Below are positions 10,782 through 22,394 of a stretch of 57,027 bases of DNA, one piece after another. A program made the translations under genes and the position numbers. Within the stretch, counting starts at the first letter, position 1, and every line of letters begins with the position of its first letter. The stretch is from an uncultured Christensenellaceae bacterium (lineage in GTDB: Bacteria; Bacillota; Clostridia; Christensenellales; UBA3700): the NCBI GenBank assembly GCA_944383895.1, contig CALWRH010000012.1:1-57027 (forward strand). The letters run 5' to 3'. Below the pieces are notes generated by a model that searched no databases, was not told where the DNA came from, and saw only the letters and a program-made list of their open reading frames with translations.

Positions 10782-11777
10782 ATGGCAAACAAATCGCCCG
10801 TATATTCAAACGCCCGCGTAAGGGTAATGGAAAACACCTTTCTCAACCAGGAGAAATTCAACAGACTCGTTTACAGTGAAAGCATTGACGAGGCTCTGAG
10901 GGTGCTTGCAGAATCCAATTACGGCGGCGGAACCATTGCCGAAAACGGGGATTACGAAAAGATTTTGCGCGCGGAAGAGGACAAAGTCAGTGCGTTTATG
11001 GCAGAATCCATGCCCGATAACTGCGGCATGGAGAGCTTTCTTCTCAAGCAGGATTATCACAACGCAAAAGCGCTGACAAAAGCCAAATACATGAGGCTCG
11101 AGGACGCTGATTTCATGCTTGCGCCGCAAGGCACTGTGGATATAGGTCTGCTTAAAGAAAGCGTGACTTCGGACAGCTATTCCAGACTTCCCGAACTAAT
11201 GGCGAAAGCTCTGTCCGAAACAGACGTTGCAAGGGCAAACGGCGACAAGAGTCCGAGAACGATAGACGTCACGCTCGACAAGGCGTGCTATGCTGACGTT
11301 CTCAGAGTTGCTAAAGCAGGAAAGCAGAAGACGATAATCCGCTATTGGACCGCAAGTATAGACTTTGTCAACATATCGACGTTTATCCGCTCGCGCAGAG
11401 AGGGTGAAGAACTCAGGACTTTCCGCAAAGCGTTCATAGAAGGAGGAGAGATACCTCTTTCTACGTTCGAGTCGGCTTACGAGGCGACGGACGAAGCGGT
11501 TGCGGAGAAGTTCAGATATACCGCATACGGCAAGACCGTATACGAGGCGTTCTCGGGAGAGGACGGCGCGATGGTCGCTTTCGAAAGAGCGCAGGACAAC
11601 TATCTGCTCGACATTTTCAAGCGCGACCGCACGGATATCTTTTCTATAAGCCCGCTTGCGGGATTCTACGTCGCAAAAAAACAGGAAATCAAGGTCGTGC
11701 GCATGATTCTTATATGTATCAAGAACCGTGTCGACACGGCGCAAATAAAAGCAAGATTGAGGGACTACTATGCGTGA
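10782..11777 (+). CDS. ntpC: V-type ATPase subunit C (central collar, AC39 family)
   Basis: 331 residues, soluble, mostly helical. It belongs to the V-type C/d family that couples the proteolipid rotor to the central stalk. Recognisable elements are the N-terminal YSNARVRVMENTFL start, the central ADVLRVAKAGKQKTIIRYWT region, and the C-terminal ISPLAGFYVAKKQEIKVVRM stretch typical of the family. Its last 8 nt overlap subunit F, giving translational coupling. Confidence 0.93.
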   Translation: MANKSPVYSNARVRVMENTFLNQEKFNRLVYSESIDEALRVLAESNYGGGTIAENGDYEKILRAEEDKVSAFMAESMPDNCGMESFLLKQDYHNAKALTKAKYMRLEDADFMLAPQGTVDIGLLKESVTSDSYSRLPELMAKALSETDVARANGDKSPRTIDVTLDKACYADVLRVAKAGKQKTIIRYWTASIDFVNISTFIRSRREGEELRTFRKAFIEGGEIPLSTFESAYEATDEAVAEKFRYTAYGKTVYEAFSGEDGAMVAFERAQDNYLLDIFKRDRTDIFSISPLAGFYVAKKQEIKVVRMILICIKNRVDTAQIKARLRDYYA

Positions 11778-12096
11778 GGGTAAAATTGCCGTTATAGGAG
11801 ACAGAGATCTGATACTCGCTTTCAAGGCTATCGGTATGGAGGTTTTTGCCGCTACCGATACGGAACAGTGCGAGAATCTGATCAAAAAGCTCGCAAAGAC
11901 GCACGCGGTCATTTTTATAACGGAAGACTACGCCAAAGCGTGCGAACACGTCATAAGCCGTTACAAAAGCACTGCATATCCCGCGATCGTGCCCATACCG
12001 TCGGGCGCAGGCAGCACGGGTTACGGTATGGAAAATATCAAAAAAGATGTCGAAAAGGCAGTCGGCACGGATATATTGTTTAATAAGGAAGACTGA
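11770..12096 (+). CDS. ntpG: V-type ATPase subunit F
   Basis: 108-residue central-stalk subunit (called NtpG in Enterococcus, F in archaeal nomenclature). It opens with the [23 protein letters not shown] strand-helix motif that defines the family, and has the ITEDYAKAC and [15 protein letters not shown] segments. The start lies within the end of subunit C, and subunit A begins two bases after its stop. It binds subunit D in the rotating shaft. Confidence 0.94.
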   Translation: MREGKIAVIGDRDLILAFKAIGMEVFAATDTEQCENLIKKLAKTHAVIFITEDYAKACEHVISRYKSTAYPAIVPIPSGAGSTGYGMENIKKDVEKAVGTDILFNKED

Positions 12097-12098
12097 TT

Positions 12099-13859
12099 AT
12101 GCAAGAAACAGGAAAGATTGTTAAGGTCGCCGGACCGCTTATCGTCGCTGAAGGACTCAAGAACTGTAAGATGTTCGACGTCGTAAGAGTCAGCGACAAA
12201 AATCTGATAGGAGAGATAATCGAGCTCAGAGGTGACAGAGCGTCTATTCAGGTTTACGAAGAGACGGGCGGACTCGGCACCGGCGAAGACGTCGTTTCTA
12301 CCAACGAACCGCTTTCGGTAGAACTCGGACCCGGTATCATCGAAGGTATTTACGACGGTATACAAAGACCGCTGAACAAACTCGTAGAGGCTACGGGCGA
12401 CCGTATCGCGAGAGGCGTCAGCATGTCTGCGCTGGACAGAGAAAAGAAATGGAAATTCGTGCCTAAAGTCGCAAAGGGCGATAAGGTTTGCTCGGGAGAT
12501 ATTATCGGTACCGTACAGGAAAACAAGGTCGTCGAACACCGCATCATGGTCCCGTTCGGCGTCGAAGGCACAGTATCCAAAATTCAGGAAGGCGAATTTA
12601 CCATAGACGAAGTCGTCTGCGTGGTAAAGACCGATAAAGGCGATAAAAAACTGACGATGACGCAGAAGTGGCCCGTCAGAAAGGGAAGACCTTACAAGAC
12701 CAAGATGTCCCCCGTTACTCCGCTCGTTACGGGTCAGAGAGTAATAGATACCTTCTTCCCCGTGGCAAAGGGCGGCGCGGCTTGTATCCCCGGTCCTTTC
12801 GGCAGCGGAAAGACGGTCGTTCAGCACCAGCTCGCTAAATGGGCTGACGCGGATATAATCGTGTACGTCGGCTGCGGAGAGCGCGGCAACGAGATGACGG
12901 ACGTTCTCAACGAATTCCCCGAGCTAGTGGATCCCACGACGGGAGAACCGCTCATGAAACGCACGGTGCTTATCGCCAATACGTCGGATATGCCTGTTGC
13001 GGCGAGAGAGGCGTCTATCTATACGGGTATCACTATTGCGGAATACTTCCGCGATATGGGCTATAACGTCGCAATAATGGCTGACTCGTCTTCGCGTTGG
13101 GCAGAAGCGCTCCGTGAAATGTCGGGTCGTCTTGAAGAAATGCCCGGTGAAGAAGGATATCCTGCCTATCTGTCTTCGCGTCTTGCGGAATATTACGAAA
13201 GAGCGGGTATCGTCAAGACTCTCGGCTCTGACGACAGGACAGGTTCTATCACTGCGATATCTGCGGTTTCGCCCCCCGGTGGTGACCTTTCGGAGCCCGT
13301 ATCTCAGGCTACTTTGCGTATAGTCAAAGTGTTCTGGGGACTCAGCGCAGCGCTTGCGTACAGAAGACATTTCCCCGCGATAGACTGGATCCAATCCTAT
13401 TCGCTTTACGGCGACAGCATGGGAGAGTGGTATAAAGACCACGTCGATGCTGAGTGGGAAGAAAACCGTGCAAAAGCTTTGAGGATCCTGCAGGAAGAAG
13501 CTCAGCTCGAAGAAATAGTCAGACTCGTCGGTATGGACGCTTTGTCCTATGCTGACCGCCTTACGATGGAGACGGCTAAATCTCTCAGAGAAGACTATCT
13601 GCATCAGGACGCTTTCCACGAGGTGGACACATACGCAAGTCTGAAAAAACAGTTTATGATGCTCAAACTCATACTCGAGTGTGACAAGTACAGCCGTGAG
13701 GCGCTTGCAAAAGACGTTGATCTCGACGATATACTTAATATCGGCGCGCGCGAGATGATAGGCAGAGTAAAATATATCCCTGAAACCGAACTTGAAAAGA
13801 TCGAACAGGTCGGCAAACAGATGAGACAGCAGCTGAACGCTCTGTCATCACAGGACTAA
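12099..13859 (+). CDS. ntpA: V-type ATPase catalytic subunit A
   Basis: 586 residues, the catalytic ATPase of the soluble head. It has the N-terminal beta-barrel, the extra 'bulge' domain unique to V-type A subunits (about 115-190), Walker A PFGSGKT near residue 232, the [10 protein letters not shown] motif with the catalytic glutamate, Walker B-type [17 protein letters not shown], and the helical C-terminal domain. Length and motifs are fully typical, with no disruption. It lies between F and B, and is followed 12 nt later by subunit B with a GGGG-containing ribosome site. Confidence 0.98.
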   Translation: MQETGKIVKVAGPLIVAEGLKNCKMFDVVRVSDKNLIGEIIELRGDRASIQVYEETGGLGTGEDVVSTNEPLSVELGPGIIEGIYDGIQRPLNKLVEATGDRIARGVSMSALDREKKWKFVPKVAKGDKVCSGDIIGTVQENKVVEHRIMVPFGVEGTVSKIQEGEFTIDEVVCVVKTDKGDKKLTMTQKWPVRKGRPYKTKMSPVTPLVTGQRVIDTFFPVAKGGAACIPGPFGSGKTVVQHQLAKWADADIIVYVGCGERGNEMTDVLNEFPELVDPTTGEPLMKRTVLIANTSDMPVAAREASIYTGITIAEYFRDMGYNVAIMADSSSRWAEALREMSGRLEEMPGEEGYPAYLSSRLAEYYERAGIVKTLGSDDRTGSITAISAVSPPGGDLSEPVSQATLRIVKVFWGLSAALAYRRHFPAIDWIQSYSLYGDSMGEWYKDHVDAEWEENRAKALRILQEEAQLEEIVRLVGMDALSYADRLTMETAKSLREDYLHQDAFHEVDTYASLKKQFMMLKLILECDKYSREALAKDVDLDDILNIGAREMIGRVKYIPETELEKIEQVGKQMRQQLNALSSQD

Positions 13860-13871
13860 GGGGGAAAAGAT

Positions 13872-15263
13872 ATGCTTAAAGAATATAAATCTATAAAAGA
13901 AATAGTCGGACCGCTGATGCTCGTCAGCGGCGTACAGGGCGTCAAGTACGACGAACTCGTAGAGATAAGCGGACAGGACGGCAGCGTCCGCCGCGGAAAG
14001 GTGCTCGAAGTAAACGGCGACAACGCGCTCGTACAGCTTTTCGAAGGCTCGCAGGGAATACAGATGTCAACGTCCAAGGCGAGATTTCTCGGCAGAAGTC
14101 TGGAGCTCGGAGTTTCAGAAGACATGCTCGGCAGAGTTTTCGACGGACTTGGCAATCCCAAGGACGGCGGCGCGGCGATCATCCCCGAAAAGAGGATAGA
14201 CATCAACGGTCAGCCTATAAACCCCGCGGCACGCGATTACCCCGACGAGTTCATACAGACGGGCGTTTCGGCGATAGACGGACTCAATACCCTCGTAAGA
14301 GGTCAGAAGCTTCCCGTTTTCTCGGCGTCCGGTCTTCCTCACGCTCAGCTTGCTGCGCAGATAGCAAGACAGGCTAAAGTTCTCGGCAAGGACAGCAAAT
14401 TCGCGGTCGTTTTCGCGGCTATCGGTATTACTTACGAAGAGGCAGAGTTCTTCATGCAGGATTTCAGACGCACGGGCGCGATTGAGAGAGCGGTAATGTT
14501 CGTCAACCTCGCAAACGACCCTGCGGTAGAGAGAATAGCGACCCCCAGAATGGCGCTCACCGCTGCGGAATATCTCGCGTTTGAAAAAGACATGCACGTC
14601 CTCGTTATCATGACGGACATAACCAACTATTGCGAAGCTCTGAGAGAGGTTTCGGCGGCGCGTAAAGAAGTCCCGGGAAGACGCGGTTACCCCGGTTATC
14701 TCTATACCGACCTCGCTACGATATACGAAAGAGCGGGCAGAATAAAGGGCAAGGCGGGCAGTATCACGCAGATACCTATCCTTACGATGCCCGAAGACGA
14801 CAAGACGCATCCTATCCCTGACCTTACAGGTTACATTACCGAAGGACAGATAATACTCAGCAGAGAGCTTTATAAGAAAGGCATAAATCCGCCTATCGAC
14901 GTTCTGCCGTCGCTGTCCCGTCTTAAGAACAAAGGTATAGGCAAGAACAAGACGAGAGAGGATCACCCCGATTCTATGAACCAGCTTTTCGCGGCATACG
15001 CGCAAGGCAAAGAGGCAAAGGAACTCTCGGCTATTCTCGGCGACGCGGCTCTGACGCCAGTAGACCGCAAATATGCGGAGTTTGCAGAGGCTTTCGAGGA
15101 AAGATACGTTAACCAGGGATTTACCGAAAACAGGTCGATAGAAGAAACTCTGCAGATAGGCTGGGAATTGCTTACGATCTTGCCGAGAAGCGAAATGAAA
15201 CGTATATCCGACAAATATCTCGAGCAGTATTACGATAAAATCAAGAAACCCGAAGAAGAATAA
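13872..15263 (+). CDS. ntpB: V-type ATPase regulatory subunit B
   Basis: 463 residues, the non-catalytic partner that alternates with subunit A in the hexameric head. It lacks a Walker A lysine, with [12 protein letters not shown] in the equivalent place, as is normal for B subunits. It has [37 protein letters not shown] and [21 protein letters not shown], all family signatures. The start follows GGGGAAAAG. It is spaced 12 nt from A and 3 nt from D. Confidence 0.98.
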   Translation: MLKEYKSIKEIVGPLMLVSGVQGVKYDELVEISGQDGSVRRGKVLEVNGDNALVQLFEGSQGIQMSTSKARFLGRSLELGVSEDMLGRVFDGLGNPKDGGAAIIPEKRIDINGQPINPAARDYPDEFIQTGVSAIDGLNTLVRGQKLPVFSASGLPHAQLAAQIARQAKVLGKDSKFAVVFAAIGITYEEAEFFMQDFRRTGAIERAVMFVNLANDPAVERIATPRMALTAAEYLAFEKDMHVLVIMTDITNYCEALREVSAARKEVPGRRGYPGYLYTDLATIYERAGRIKGKAGSITQIPILTMPEDDKTHPIPDLTGYITEGQIILSRELYKKGINPPIDVLPSLSRLKNKGIGKNKTREDHPDSMNQLFAAYAQGKEAKELSAILGDAALTPVDRKYAEFAEAFEERYVNQGFTENRSIEETLQIGWELLTILPRSEMKRISDKYLEQYYDKIKKPEEE

Positions 15264-15266
15264 TCT

Positions 15267-15902
15267 ATGGCAGAAAGACTTAAAGTAAATCCGACACGCA
15301 TGGAGCTGAGGCGGCTCAAGGACAGACTCAAGACGGCTGTCCGCGGTCACAAACTGCTCAAAGACAAGTCGGACGAAATGATAAGACGGTTTATGGAATA
15401 TGCCAAGCAGAACAAAGCTTTGCGCGAAGAGGTAGAAGAAGAACTTGCCGATGCGCTCAGAAGTTTCGTTCTCGCAAAAGCCGTAAGCGACGAATACGCT
15501 ATACAAGAGGCTGTCGTCATGCCGTCTTCGCAGATCACGCTTACCGCAAGCACGGACAACGTAATGAGCGTTATCGTGCCCAAGTTCGAGCTGCACAAAA
15601 CTCAGGGAGAGGACAAATATCCTTATTCTTACGGTTCAGTCACCGCAGAGCTTGACGGATCGATCGCAATACTTACCGAGCTTATGCAAAAGCTCATCAA
15701 GCTTGCGGAGATCGAAAAGACCTGCAATATGCTGGCAGACGAAATAGAGAAAAACCGCCGCAGAGTAAATGCTCTCGAGTACGTCATGATACCGCAGACC
15801 GAAGAAACGATACGCTATATCACGATGAAGCTCGACGAAAACGAAAGAGGAAACATCGTAAGGCTTATGAAGATAAAATCCATACTTGCGGATAAACAAT
15901 AA
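15267..15902 (+). CDS. ntpD: V-type ATPase subunit D (central shaft)
   Basis: 211 residues. The two long helices of the rotating shaft are visible at the N-terminus (VNPTRMELRRLKDRLK) and at the C-terminus (about 140-205). The family signature RRVNALEYVMIPQTEETIRYI lies in the latter half. It is the last gene of the ATPase cluster, ending 13 nt before a strong terminator. No accessory genes analogous to ntpH or ntpJ follow. Confidence 0.96.
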   Translation: MAERLKVNPTRMELRRLKDRLKTAVRGHKLLKDKSDEMIRRFMEYAKQNKALREEVEEELADALRSFVLAKAVSDEYAIQEAVVMPSSQITLTASTDNVMSVIVPKFELHKTQGEDKYPYSYGSVTAELDGSIAILTELMQKLIKLAEIEKTCNMLADEIEKNRRRVNALEYVMIPQTEETIRYITMKLDENERGNIVRLMKIKSILADKQ

Positions 15903-15914
15903 CAAAATATCGTG

Positions 15915-15943
15915 AAGACGGGCAGTGCCCGTCTTTTTTTTAT
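15915..15943 (+). terminator. Terminator of the V-ATPase operon
   Basis: AAGACGGGCA pairs with TGCCCGTCTT (15915-15934) and is followed by a run of eight T. Confidence 0.92.
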
Positions 15944-16029
15944 TGACGACAGAGGGCGCGGCTGCATTGCAGAAAGCTCCGATTCGTATCACCCTCTAAA
16001 GATTTATAATATTAAATATAACGCATTTA

Positions 16030-16059
16030 TCTACACGGACAGGTAAATTTTATTATAAT
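16030..16059 (+). promoter_or_regulatory. Possible promoter of the PepSY-like lipoprotein gene
   Basis: TCTACA (16030-16035), an 18-nt spacer and TATAAT (16054-16059). The -10 box is perfect, the -35 box matches four of six positions. Confidence 0.4.
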
Positions 16060-16134
16060 ATAAAGCTCTCATAATTTTTTTGTCATAACGGAAAAAGGAT
16101 GTAAATATGCTTTAGTGTACCAAACGGAGGGTTT

Positions 16135-16839
16135 ATGACAAAAAAGATTATAATTGTTGTTAGCGCACTCATCTGTTGTCTTTTCGCGTTTGCCGCATGC
16201 AAAGAAAGCAAGACCACAGACGAGATTTTGCAGGAAAGTGTAAGCAGCCGTCAGACTGCTTGCTATACCGGAGCGGACGAAAATTTTGACATTACGTTGT
16301 CTACGCTCTCGCAGGAAGAGGCGTTTATTGCTGACGGAAAAGTCGGCAACGTCGTTAACCGTACCACGCTTGTGGTAAAGCCTGACGAGATCAAAGACGC
16401 GCAGTATAAATTTTCTCTCGAATCCGAAAGCGGAAAGATAGACGGTACGCTTTCTAAAAACGTGCTCGGCAGCGCGTATATCGCAGACATATCAGACCTG
16501 TCTGCGGTCGGAACGCCCGTAAGACTCGTTATTACCGAAACTGAAGGCGAAGAGACGCAGGAATATACGATCGAACTTGCAGATAAAATGGCGGACGTCA
16601 TTGATTCTGACGAGGCGGTAAAAACGGCATACGAATATTATAAGCAGCAGCTGGACGCAGAAATCGCCTCCGAAGACGGTTGGCAGAGAGAAATATTCGT
16701 CAGATACGTCAACGACAGAAAGGACAGCGAAAGCAAATATTATTGGTACGTCGCTTTCGTAGCGGATCGCAATGACGATATGTCCGTGCTTATCGACCCC
16801 GCGACAAAGGAGATCGTGAACAGCAGAGTCAGACCCTGA
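16135..16839 (+). CDS. Lipoprotein with PepSY-like C-terminal domain
   Basis: 234 residues. A lipoprotein signal peptide (1-22) ends in the lipobox FAAC with C22 as the lipidated residue, so the protein should be anchored outside the membrane. The middle is a beta-rich region with no family I recognise. The C-terminal 85 residues have a PepSY-like pattern: helix, then YYWYVAFVADRNDDMSVLID followed by PATKEIV. PepSY domains often inhibit peptidases or bind in the envelope, but the target is unknown. GGAGG at 16126-16130 supports ATG 16135. It appears monocistronic. Confidence 0.75.
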   Translation: MTKKIIIVVSALICCLFAFAACKESKTTDEILQESVSSRQTACYTGADENFDITLSTLSQEEAFIADGKVGNVVNRTTLVVKPDEIKDAQYKFSLESESGKIDGTLSKNVLGSAYIADISDLSAVGTPVRLVITETEGEETQEYTIELADKMADVIDSDEAVKTAYEYYKQQLDAEIASEDGWQREIFVRYVNDRKDSESKYYWYVAFVADRNDDMSVLIDPATKEIVNSRVRP

Positions 16840-16900
16840 CGATGTTGCAGAATCAAGCAAATCAGACGCTGCCGTTAAAAAATGTATGAACGGCAAAAAC

Positions 16901-16929
16901 AAAAAGCACGTTTTCAAAACGTGCTTTTT
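16901..16929. terminator. Bidirectional terminator
   Basis: AAAAAGCACGTTTT (16901-16914) pairs with AAAACGTGCTTTTT (16916-16929). It serves both the lipoprotein gene and the convergent beta-glucosidase gene. Confidence 0.88.
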
Positions 16930-16932
16930 ATG

Positions 16933-19467
16933 TTATTTTGCAGTTTGTTGTTTTTTAGCTTTTTCTTTCTCTTTTTCCTTTTGAACGAGCAGTTTTTCCT
17001 GTTCTTTCTGTTGCTTTTTCAGTTCTTTGCGCCTTGCGTTGGCTTCGTCTTTTTTATTGATGTTGTATAGAGAGCCGAATACGCCGCAGATCATTTTGAA
17101 CAGACCGCGCAATCTTTTCTTGTTGCCCCACAGCAACATGCCGTCTATAAGTCTGGTGTCGATAAGGCCGCTCGAAATACCCGTCAGACCTCTGAGAGGC
17201 ATAGCTTTCATGCCTTGAGTCAGCATTATCATGGTAGTCATGTCCGCATCGGGCACCTGAGATTTTATCAGTTTGGGCGCGACTTTCAGAATTATTTTGC
17301 CGATCAGACAACACGAGAAATCTCCGAGAGTCGTATTGTAATTGAATTCTCCGCGTTTAGGAGCGACGTTGGGTGCAATAGTTTTTCCGTACAGATTGCT
17401 GAATTGACTGTCGTCGATAGTATCTGAATTTTCTATATCGTAGTACTGAGGGCATATCGTAGCGTAATCGGGTACGGGCTGAACGTCTCCGAAGTCAACG
17501 TTTACGCTGCCTTCGAGTCTTATGTCGCGCGAAGACGCACCGATAAGTATGGTGTATTCTCCCGCGGGAGCGTACCATTTTTCCGTCGTCGTGTTGTAGA
17601 AAGCGAAAGAACGCATGTCGAGAGGCAGCGTGATTTCTTTGCTTTCGCCTGCTTTGAGGAATACTTTTTTGAATCCTTTGAGCTCTTTAGCGGCTTTGAA
17701 CACGATGGGGTTTTTATCGGATATGTAGAGCTGACAAATTTCTGCACCGTCGTATTTGCCCGTATTTGTAATCTTGAAGGTTACGCTGTCCTGAGAACAC
17801 CTAAGATCCGAATATTCAAACGTAGTGTAAGACAGACCGTATCCGAACGGGAAAGCGACCGCTTTCTTTGCGGTATCGTAGTAGCGGTATCCAACGTATA
17901 TGCTTTCTCTGTATTCGACGTTGATTGGTCCCATCGGGAAATATCTGGACGCGATGCTGTCGTTTTCTGCAAGAGGATAGGTTTCCGCAAGTTTACCGCT
18001 CGGGTTAACTTTGCCGAAAATAACGTCGTAGATTGCTTCGCCGCCCGCTTCACCCGGAAGATATGCGTTGATGAGCGTAGACGTATTTTTAAGCCACGGC
18101 ATGAGCACGGGCGAACCGCCGGACAGCACGAATACGACGTCTTTGCCAAGACCCTTGAGTGCGCTGACGAGTTTGTCGTGCGCGGCTGGCAGAGAGAGAT
18201 GAGTGCGGTCGTAACCTTCGCTTTCGTAATTGTCGGTAAGACCGATAAAACATACTATGGTTCCGTCGAAACTCTTTGCTTTGTTTATCGCTTCGGCAAA
18301 CAGTTTCTCGTCGTGTCCGTTGCCTTTGAGCGAGTATGCGTCCGCATAATCGAATTTTTTGCCGCGTGCGGTCAGGCAATCGGTAAACGACACGAGTTTA
18401 TAGGGATTTATACGGCTGCTGCCTGATCCCTGATAGCGGCTGTGTTTTGCAAGCGCGCCTATTACGAGCAAATCTTTTTCCTCGTCTGCGGGGAGCAGGT
18501 TTTCGTCGTTTTTGAGAAGGATTATGCTTTCTTCAGCTACGCGTCTTGCAAGTTCGTGCGCACCGTCGTAATCTGCTTTGTAATCTTTGCGCGCGCTTTC
18601 GCATTTATAGAGCAAGGTAAGGATGCGTTCCACGACTGCATCGAGCGCTTTTTCGTCGAGAGTGCCTTTTTTCACTGCGTCTACTATCAGAGAGTCGTTT
18701 TTGCCGCCGCTTGCGGGCATTTCGAGATCCATGCCTGCGCGTATTCCTGCAACGCGGTCGTTGGTCGCGTTCCAGTCGCTGACGACGAGTCCTTCGAATC
18801 CCCACTCTTTACGCAAAACCCCGTCGAGGAGCTTTTCGTTGTCGGATGCATATACGCCGTTGATTTTATTGTATGACGCCATTACGGTGTAAGGCTGTTT
18901 TTTTACACACGTTTCGAAGGCGGGCATATATATTTCTCTCAAAGCGCGCTCGTCTACGATACTGCTTATCGTCATCCTCAGATGTTCGTTGTTGTTTGCG
19001 CAGAAATGTTTAAGAGAAGTACCTACGCCGTTTTGCTGAACGCCTTCGATATAAGCGGCACCGAGTTTTCCCGCAAGATAGGGATCCTCAGAGAAATATT
19101 CGAAATTTCTTCCGCAGAGAGGAGATCTCTTTATGTTCACGCCGGGACCGAGCAGTATATCTACTTTCTGGTCAAGACATTGCTTGCCGAGAGCGTCGCC
19201 GACTTCTTTGGCAAGATCTTCGTTCCATGTCGCGGCAAGCGAAACCGCAGGCGGAAAAGCCGTTGCGGGGAAGGAACTTTTCAATCCGACATTGTCGTCT
19301 TCTTCGTTTTCCTTACGGAGGCCGTGAGGACCGTCAGACATGACAAAACTGCCTATGCCGAGTCTCGACACGGGTTTTGTTTTCCAAAAGTCTTTGCCAG
19401 AACACAAAGACGCTTTTTCTTCAAGCGTCATTTCGGAAACTAGTTTTTTAATTTTGTTTTTGTCCAT
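16933..19467 (-). CDS. Glycoside hydrolase family 3 beta-glucosidase-type enzyme
   Basis: 844 residues without a signal peptide, so cytoplasmic. The GH3 barrel has KHFCANNNEHLRM and the nucleophile D231 in LVVSDWNA. The second domain has the EGYDRTHLSLP loop with the likely acid/base glutamate. A fibronectin III-like domain follows (about 545-665). A further C-terminal region contains a MPLRGLTGISSG motif often seen in clostridial GH3 proteins. The last 40 residues are an unusual Lys/Glu/Gln tail. It probably releases glucose (or xylose) from imported oligosaccharides; the substrate cannot be told from sequence. No clear ribosome site precedes ATG 19467. Confidence 0.93.
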   Translation of the reverse strand: MDKNKIKKLVSEMTLEEKASLCSGKDFWKTKPVSRLGIGSFVMSDGPHGLRKENEEDDNVGLKSSFPATAFPPAVSLAATWNEDLAKEVGDALGKQCLDQKVDILLGPGVNIKRSPLCGRNFEYFSEDPYLAGKLGAAYIEGVQQNGVGTSLKHFCANNNEHLRMTISSIVDERALREIYMPAFETCVKKQPYTVMASYNKINGVYASDNEKLLDGVLRKEWGFEGLVVSDWNATNDRVAGIRAGMDLEMPASGGKNDSLIVDAVKKGTLDEKALDAVVERILTLLYKCESARKDYKADYDGAHELARRVAEESIILLKNDENLLPADEEKDLLVIGALAKHSRYQGSGSSRINPYKLVSFTDCLTARGKKFDYADAYSLKGNGHDEKLFAEAINKAKSFDGTIVCFIGLTDNYESEGYDRTHLSLPAAHDKLVSALKGLGKDVVFVLSGGSPVLMPWLKNTSTLINAYLPGEAGGEAIYDVIFGKVNPSGKLAETYPLAENDSIASRYFPMGPINVEYRESIYVGYRYYDTAKKAVAFPFGYGLSYTTFEYSDLRCSQDSVTFKITNTGKYDGAEICQLYISDKNPIVFKAAKELKGFKKVFLKAGESKEITLPLDMRSFAFYNTTTEKWYAPAGEYTILIGASSRDIRLEGSVNVDFGDVQPVPDYATICPQYYDIENSDTIDDSQFSNLYGKTIAPNVAPKRGEFNYNTTLGDFSCCLIGKIILKVAPKLIKSQVPDADMTTMIMLTQGMKAMPLRGLTGISSGLIDTRLIDGMLLWGNKKRLRGLFKMICGVFGSLYNINKKDEANARRKELKKQQKEQEKLLVQKEKEKEKAKKQQTAK

Positions 19468-19508
19468 AAAAATCCGATATTTGCCTGTTTTTTTATACTG
19501 TCATAATT

Positions 19509-19537
19509 ATAATATCATTTTTATTAGTACGTTGCAA
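19509..19537 (-). promoter_or_regulatory. Promoter of the GH3 gene
   Basis: On the minus strand TTGCAA (complement of 19532-19537), a 17-nt spacer and TATTAT (complement of 19509-19514). Confidence 0.55.
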
Positions 19538-19672
19538 GCTATATTTTGTATATCTTTAGATAATCTGAAACTACGAATTCGCGCAATTTGTACGAAAACT
19601 TACCTCGGTTTGCACTCGAGGCATTGTCAAATCCTGAATTTGAAGCAAATGCCCAAAAGGGGGTATATTTAT

Positions 19673-19702
19673 TTGACTTTGCCTGTCAAAAAGTTCTAAA
19701 AT
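19673..19702 (+). promoter_or_regulatory. Promoter of guaB
   Basis: TTGACT (19673-19678), an 18-nt spacer and TAAAAT (19697-19702). The leader is about 20 nt, with AAGGAG at 19716-19721. Confidence 0.6.
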
Positions 19703-19729
19703 TATAAAAAGCGACAAGGAGATTGCTAA

Positions 19730-21184
<1,455 letters not shown>

Positions 21185-21212
21185 TAAGAATATTCACGAT
21201 ATTCGTTGCTGT

Positions 21213-21243
21213 ACTCCCGAAGATTATTCGGGAGTATTTTTTT
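21213..21243 (+). terminator. Terminator of guaB
   Basis: ACTCCCGAA (21213-21221) pairs with TTCGGGAGT (21227-21235), followed by ATTTTTTT. Confidence 0.92.
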
Positions 21244-21245
21244 AG

Positions 21246-22321
21246 GCTCAAACAAATTTTTAGATTTTTGACGGTTGTTGTAGGATATCGTAAATACTGA
21301 ATCGAGTAGATAAAGTATTATTTCAAAATGATCTGAAAGTTAATAAACTGATAGTAGACACAATGTTAGAGGGTTCAGGGCAATCGATACGGATTTATTG
21401 TATTAAAGCGAAAATAACTTGCATAAAACAACTCTGCTTTGAAAAGAGAATCAACAATATTTGACAGTATTATATTGAGTGTGTTTGCGTTTGAATAAAA
21501 CAAATCGGTTTTTGCTATAAAATATCAATATTGAGCAGAATAAGTTAACGTCACAAAGCATTCTCGTAATATTATCGATTGGACAATCAATGCGAAAAAT
21601 ATACAGACGTCGTAAGTGTGTTGCGTCGACGTGTTTACAATAATAGGTGAACGATGTGTAAGGCAAATTGCATCGGGCAAAAGTTGCTGCTGTTGTGAAA
21701 AAGTATCTTGTCGGTATTTATTGTGCAGCTGAAAATTATATAACCTATAAATACTTAATAATAATAAAAAATACAAAATAAAGCGAGCGGATGGGTACTT
21801 GTTATTTATCAAATAACAGGGTGGCTGAAGATGTTGGATAAAACAACTTTTATTTTGTGTCGATTGTGAAATATCTATTTATATGTGTATAAATAATAAT
21901 CAATACTAATTAATAATAATTAAAAATACAATAGTACCGATAAAATTCAGATTTAGAAGAGCAGGGTGAAATCACGCTGTATACTTGTGAAAATACGTTG
22001 TTTGAAACATCTTGAAAGAGAACGTTGTTTGCTCTGGCAATTTTGCGGAGTTTAAGTTGTGAGCTTAAACGTCGATGATGCGCTGAATACAATCGTTGAT
22101 GTTGCATTACACGCAATAAGATTATGTATTATAGCAAAACCGTCTGTGTCAACGCAGACAAGGCCTCAATGTATTTGTGTATATAAGATTAAGACAACAT
22201 ATTTTGCTTACGTATAAAAATAGTGCTTTGGATCATGGGTAATATGTTTGAATCGAATTTCATGTTTAATAGGCGTTTTATTTAACAGCTTAATTTTACA
22301 AAATATATTGTCGGTTTTTAC
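21246..22321. other. Long AT-rich intergenic region
   Basis: More than 1 kb, visibly poorer in G and C than the surrounding genes, with no supported gene. The frames present are short, lack ribosome sites and have no recognisable protein. It holds several perfect short inverted repeats: TGTTATTT/AAATAACA (21800-21818), GTTTAAG/CTTAAAC (22050-22070) and GTCTG/CAGAC (22142-22159). None has a T-tail. It could be a decayed gene, a structured RNA, or spacer. Confidence 0.45.
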
Positions 22322-22350
22322 TTGTTTTTACTGTAAAATAATGTTATAAT
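22322..22350 (+). promoter_or_regulatory. Promoter of the DUF7662-like gene
   Basis: TTGTTT (22322-22327), a 17-nt spacer and a perfect TATAAT (22345-22350). Confidence 0.65.
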
Positions 22351-22394
22351 AGTAACCGTTAGAAAAGGCACAAATGACACTATCGGAGGAAGCT

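Noticed and set aside
14115..15596. 493-codon open frame on the minus strand opposite ntpB/ntpD
   Set aside because: It is antisense to two fully typical V-ATPase genes, and its product is Arg/His/Tyr-rich without family similarity. It is a shadow frame.
21451..22116. Three short minus-strand frames in the AT-rich region
   Set aside because: They lack ribosome sites and promoters, and their products are low-complexity. The region is better described as non-coding.
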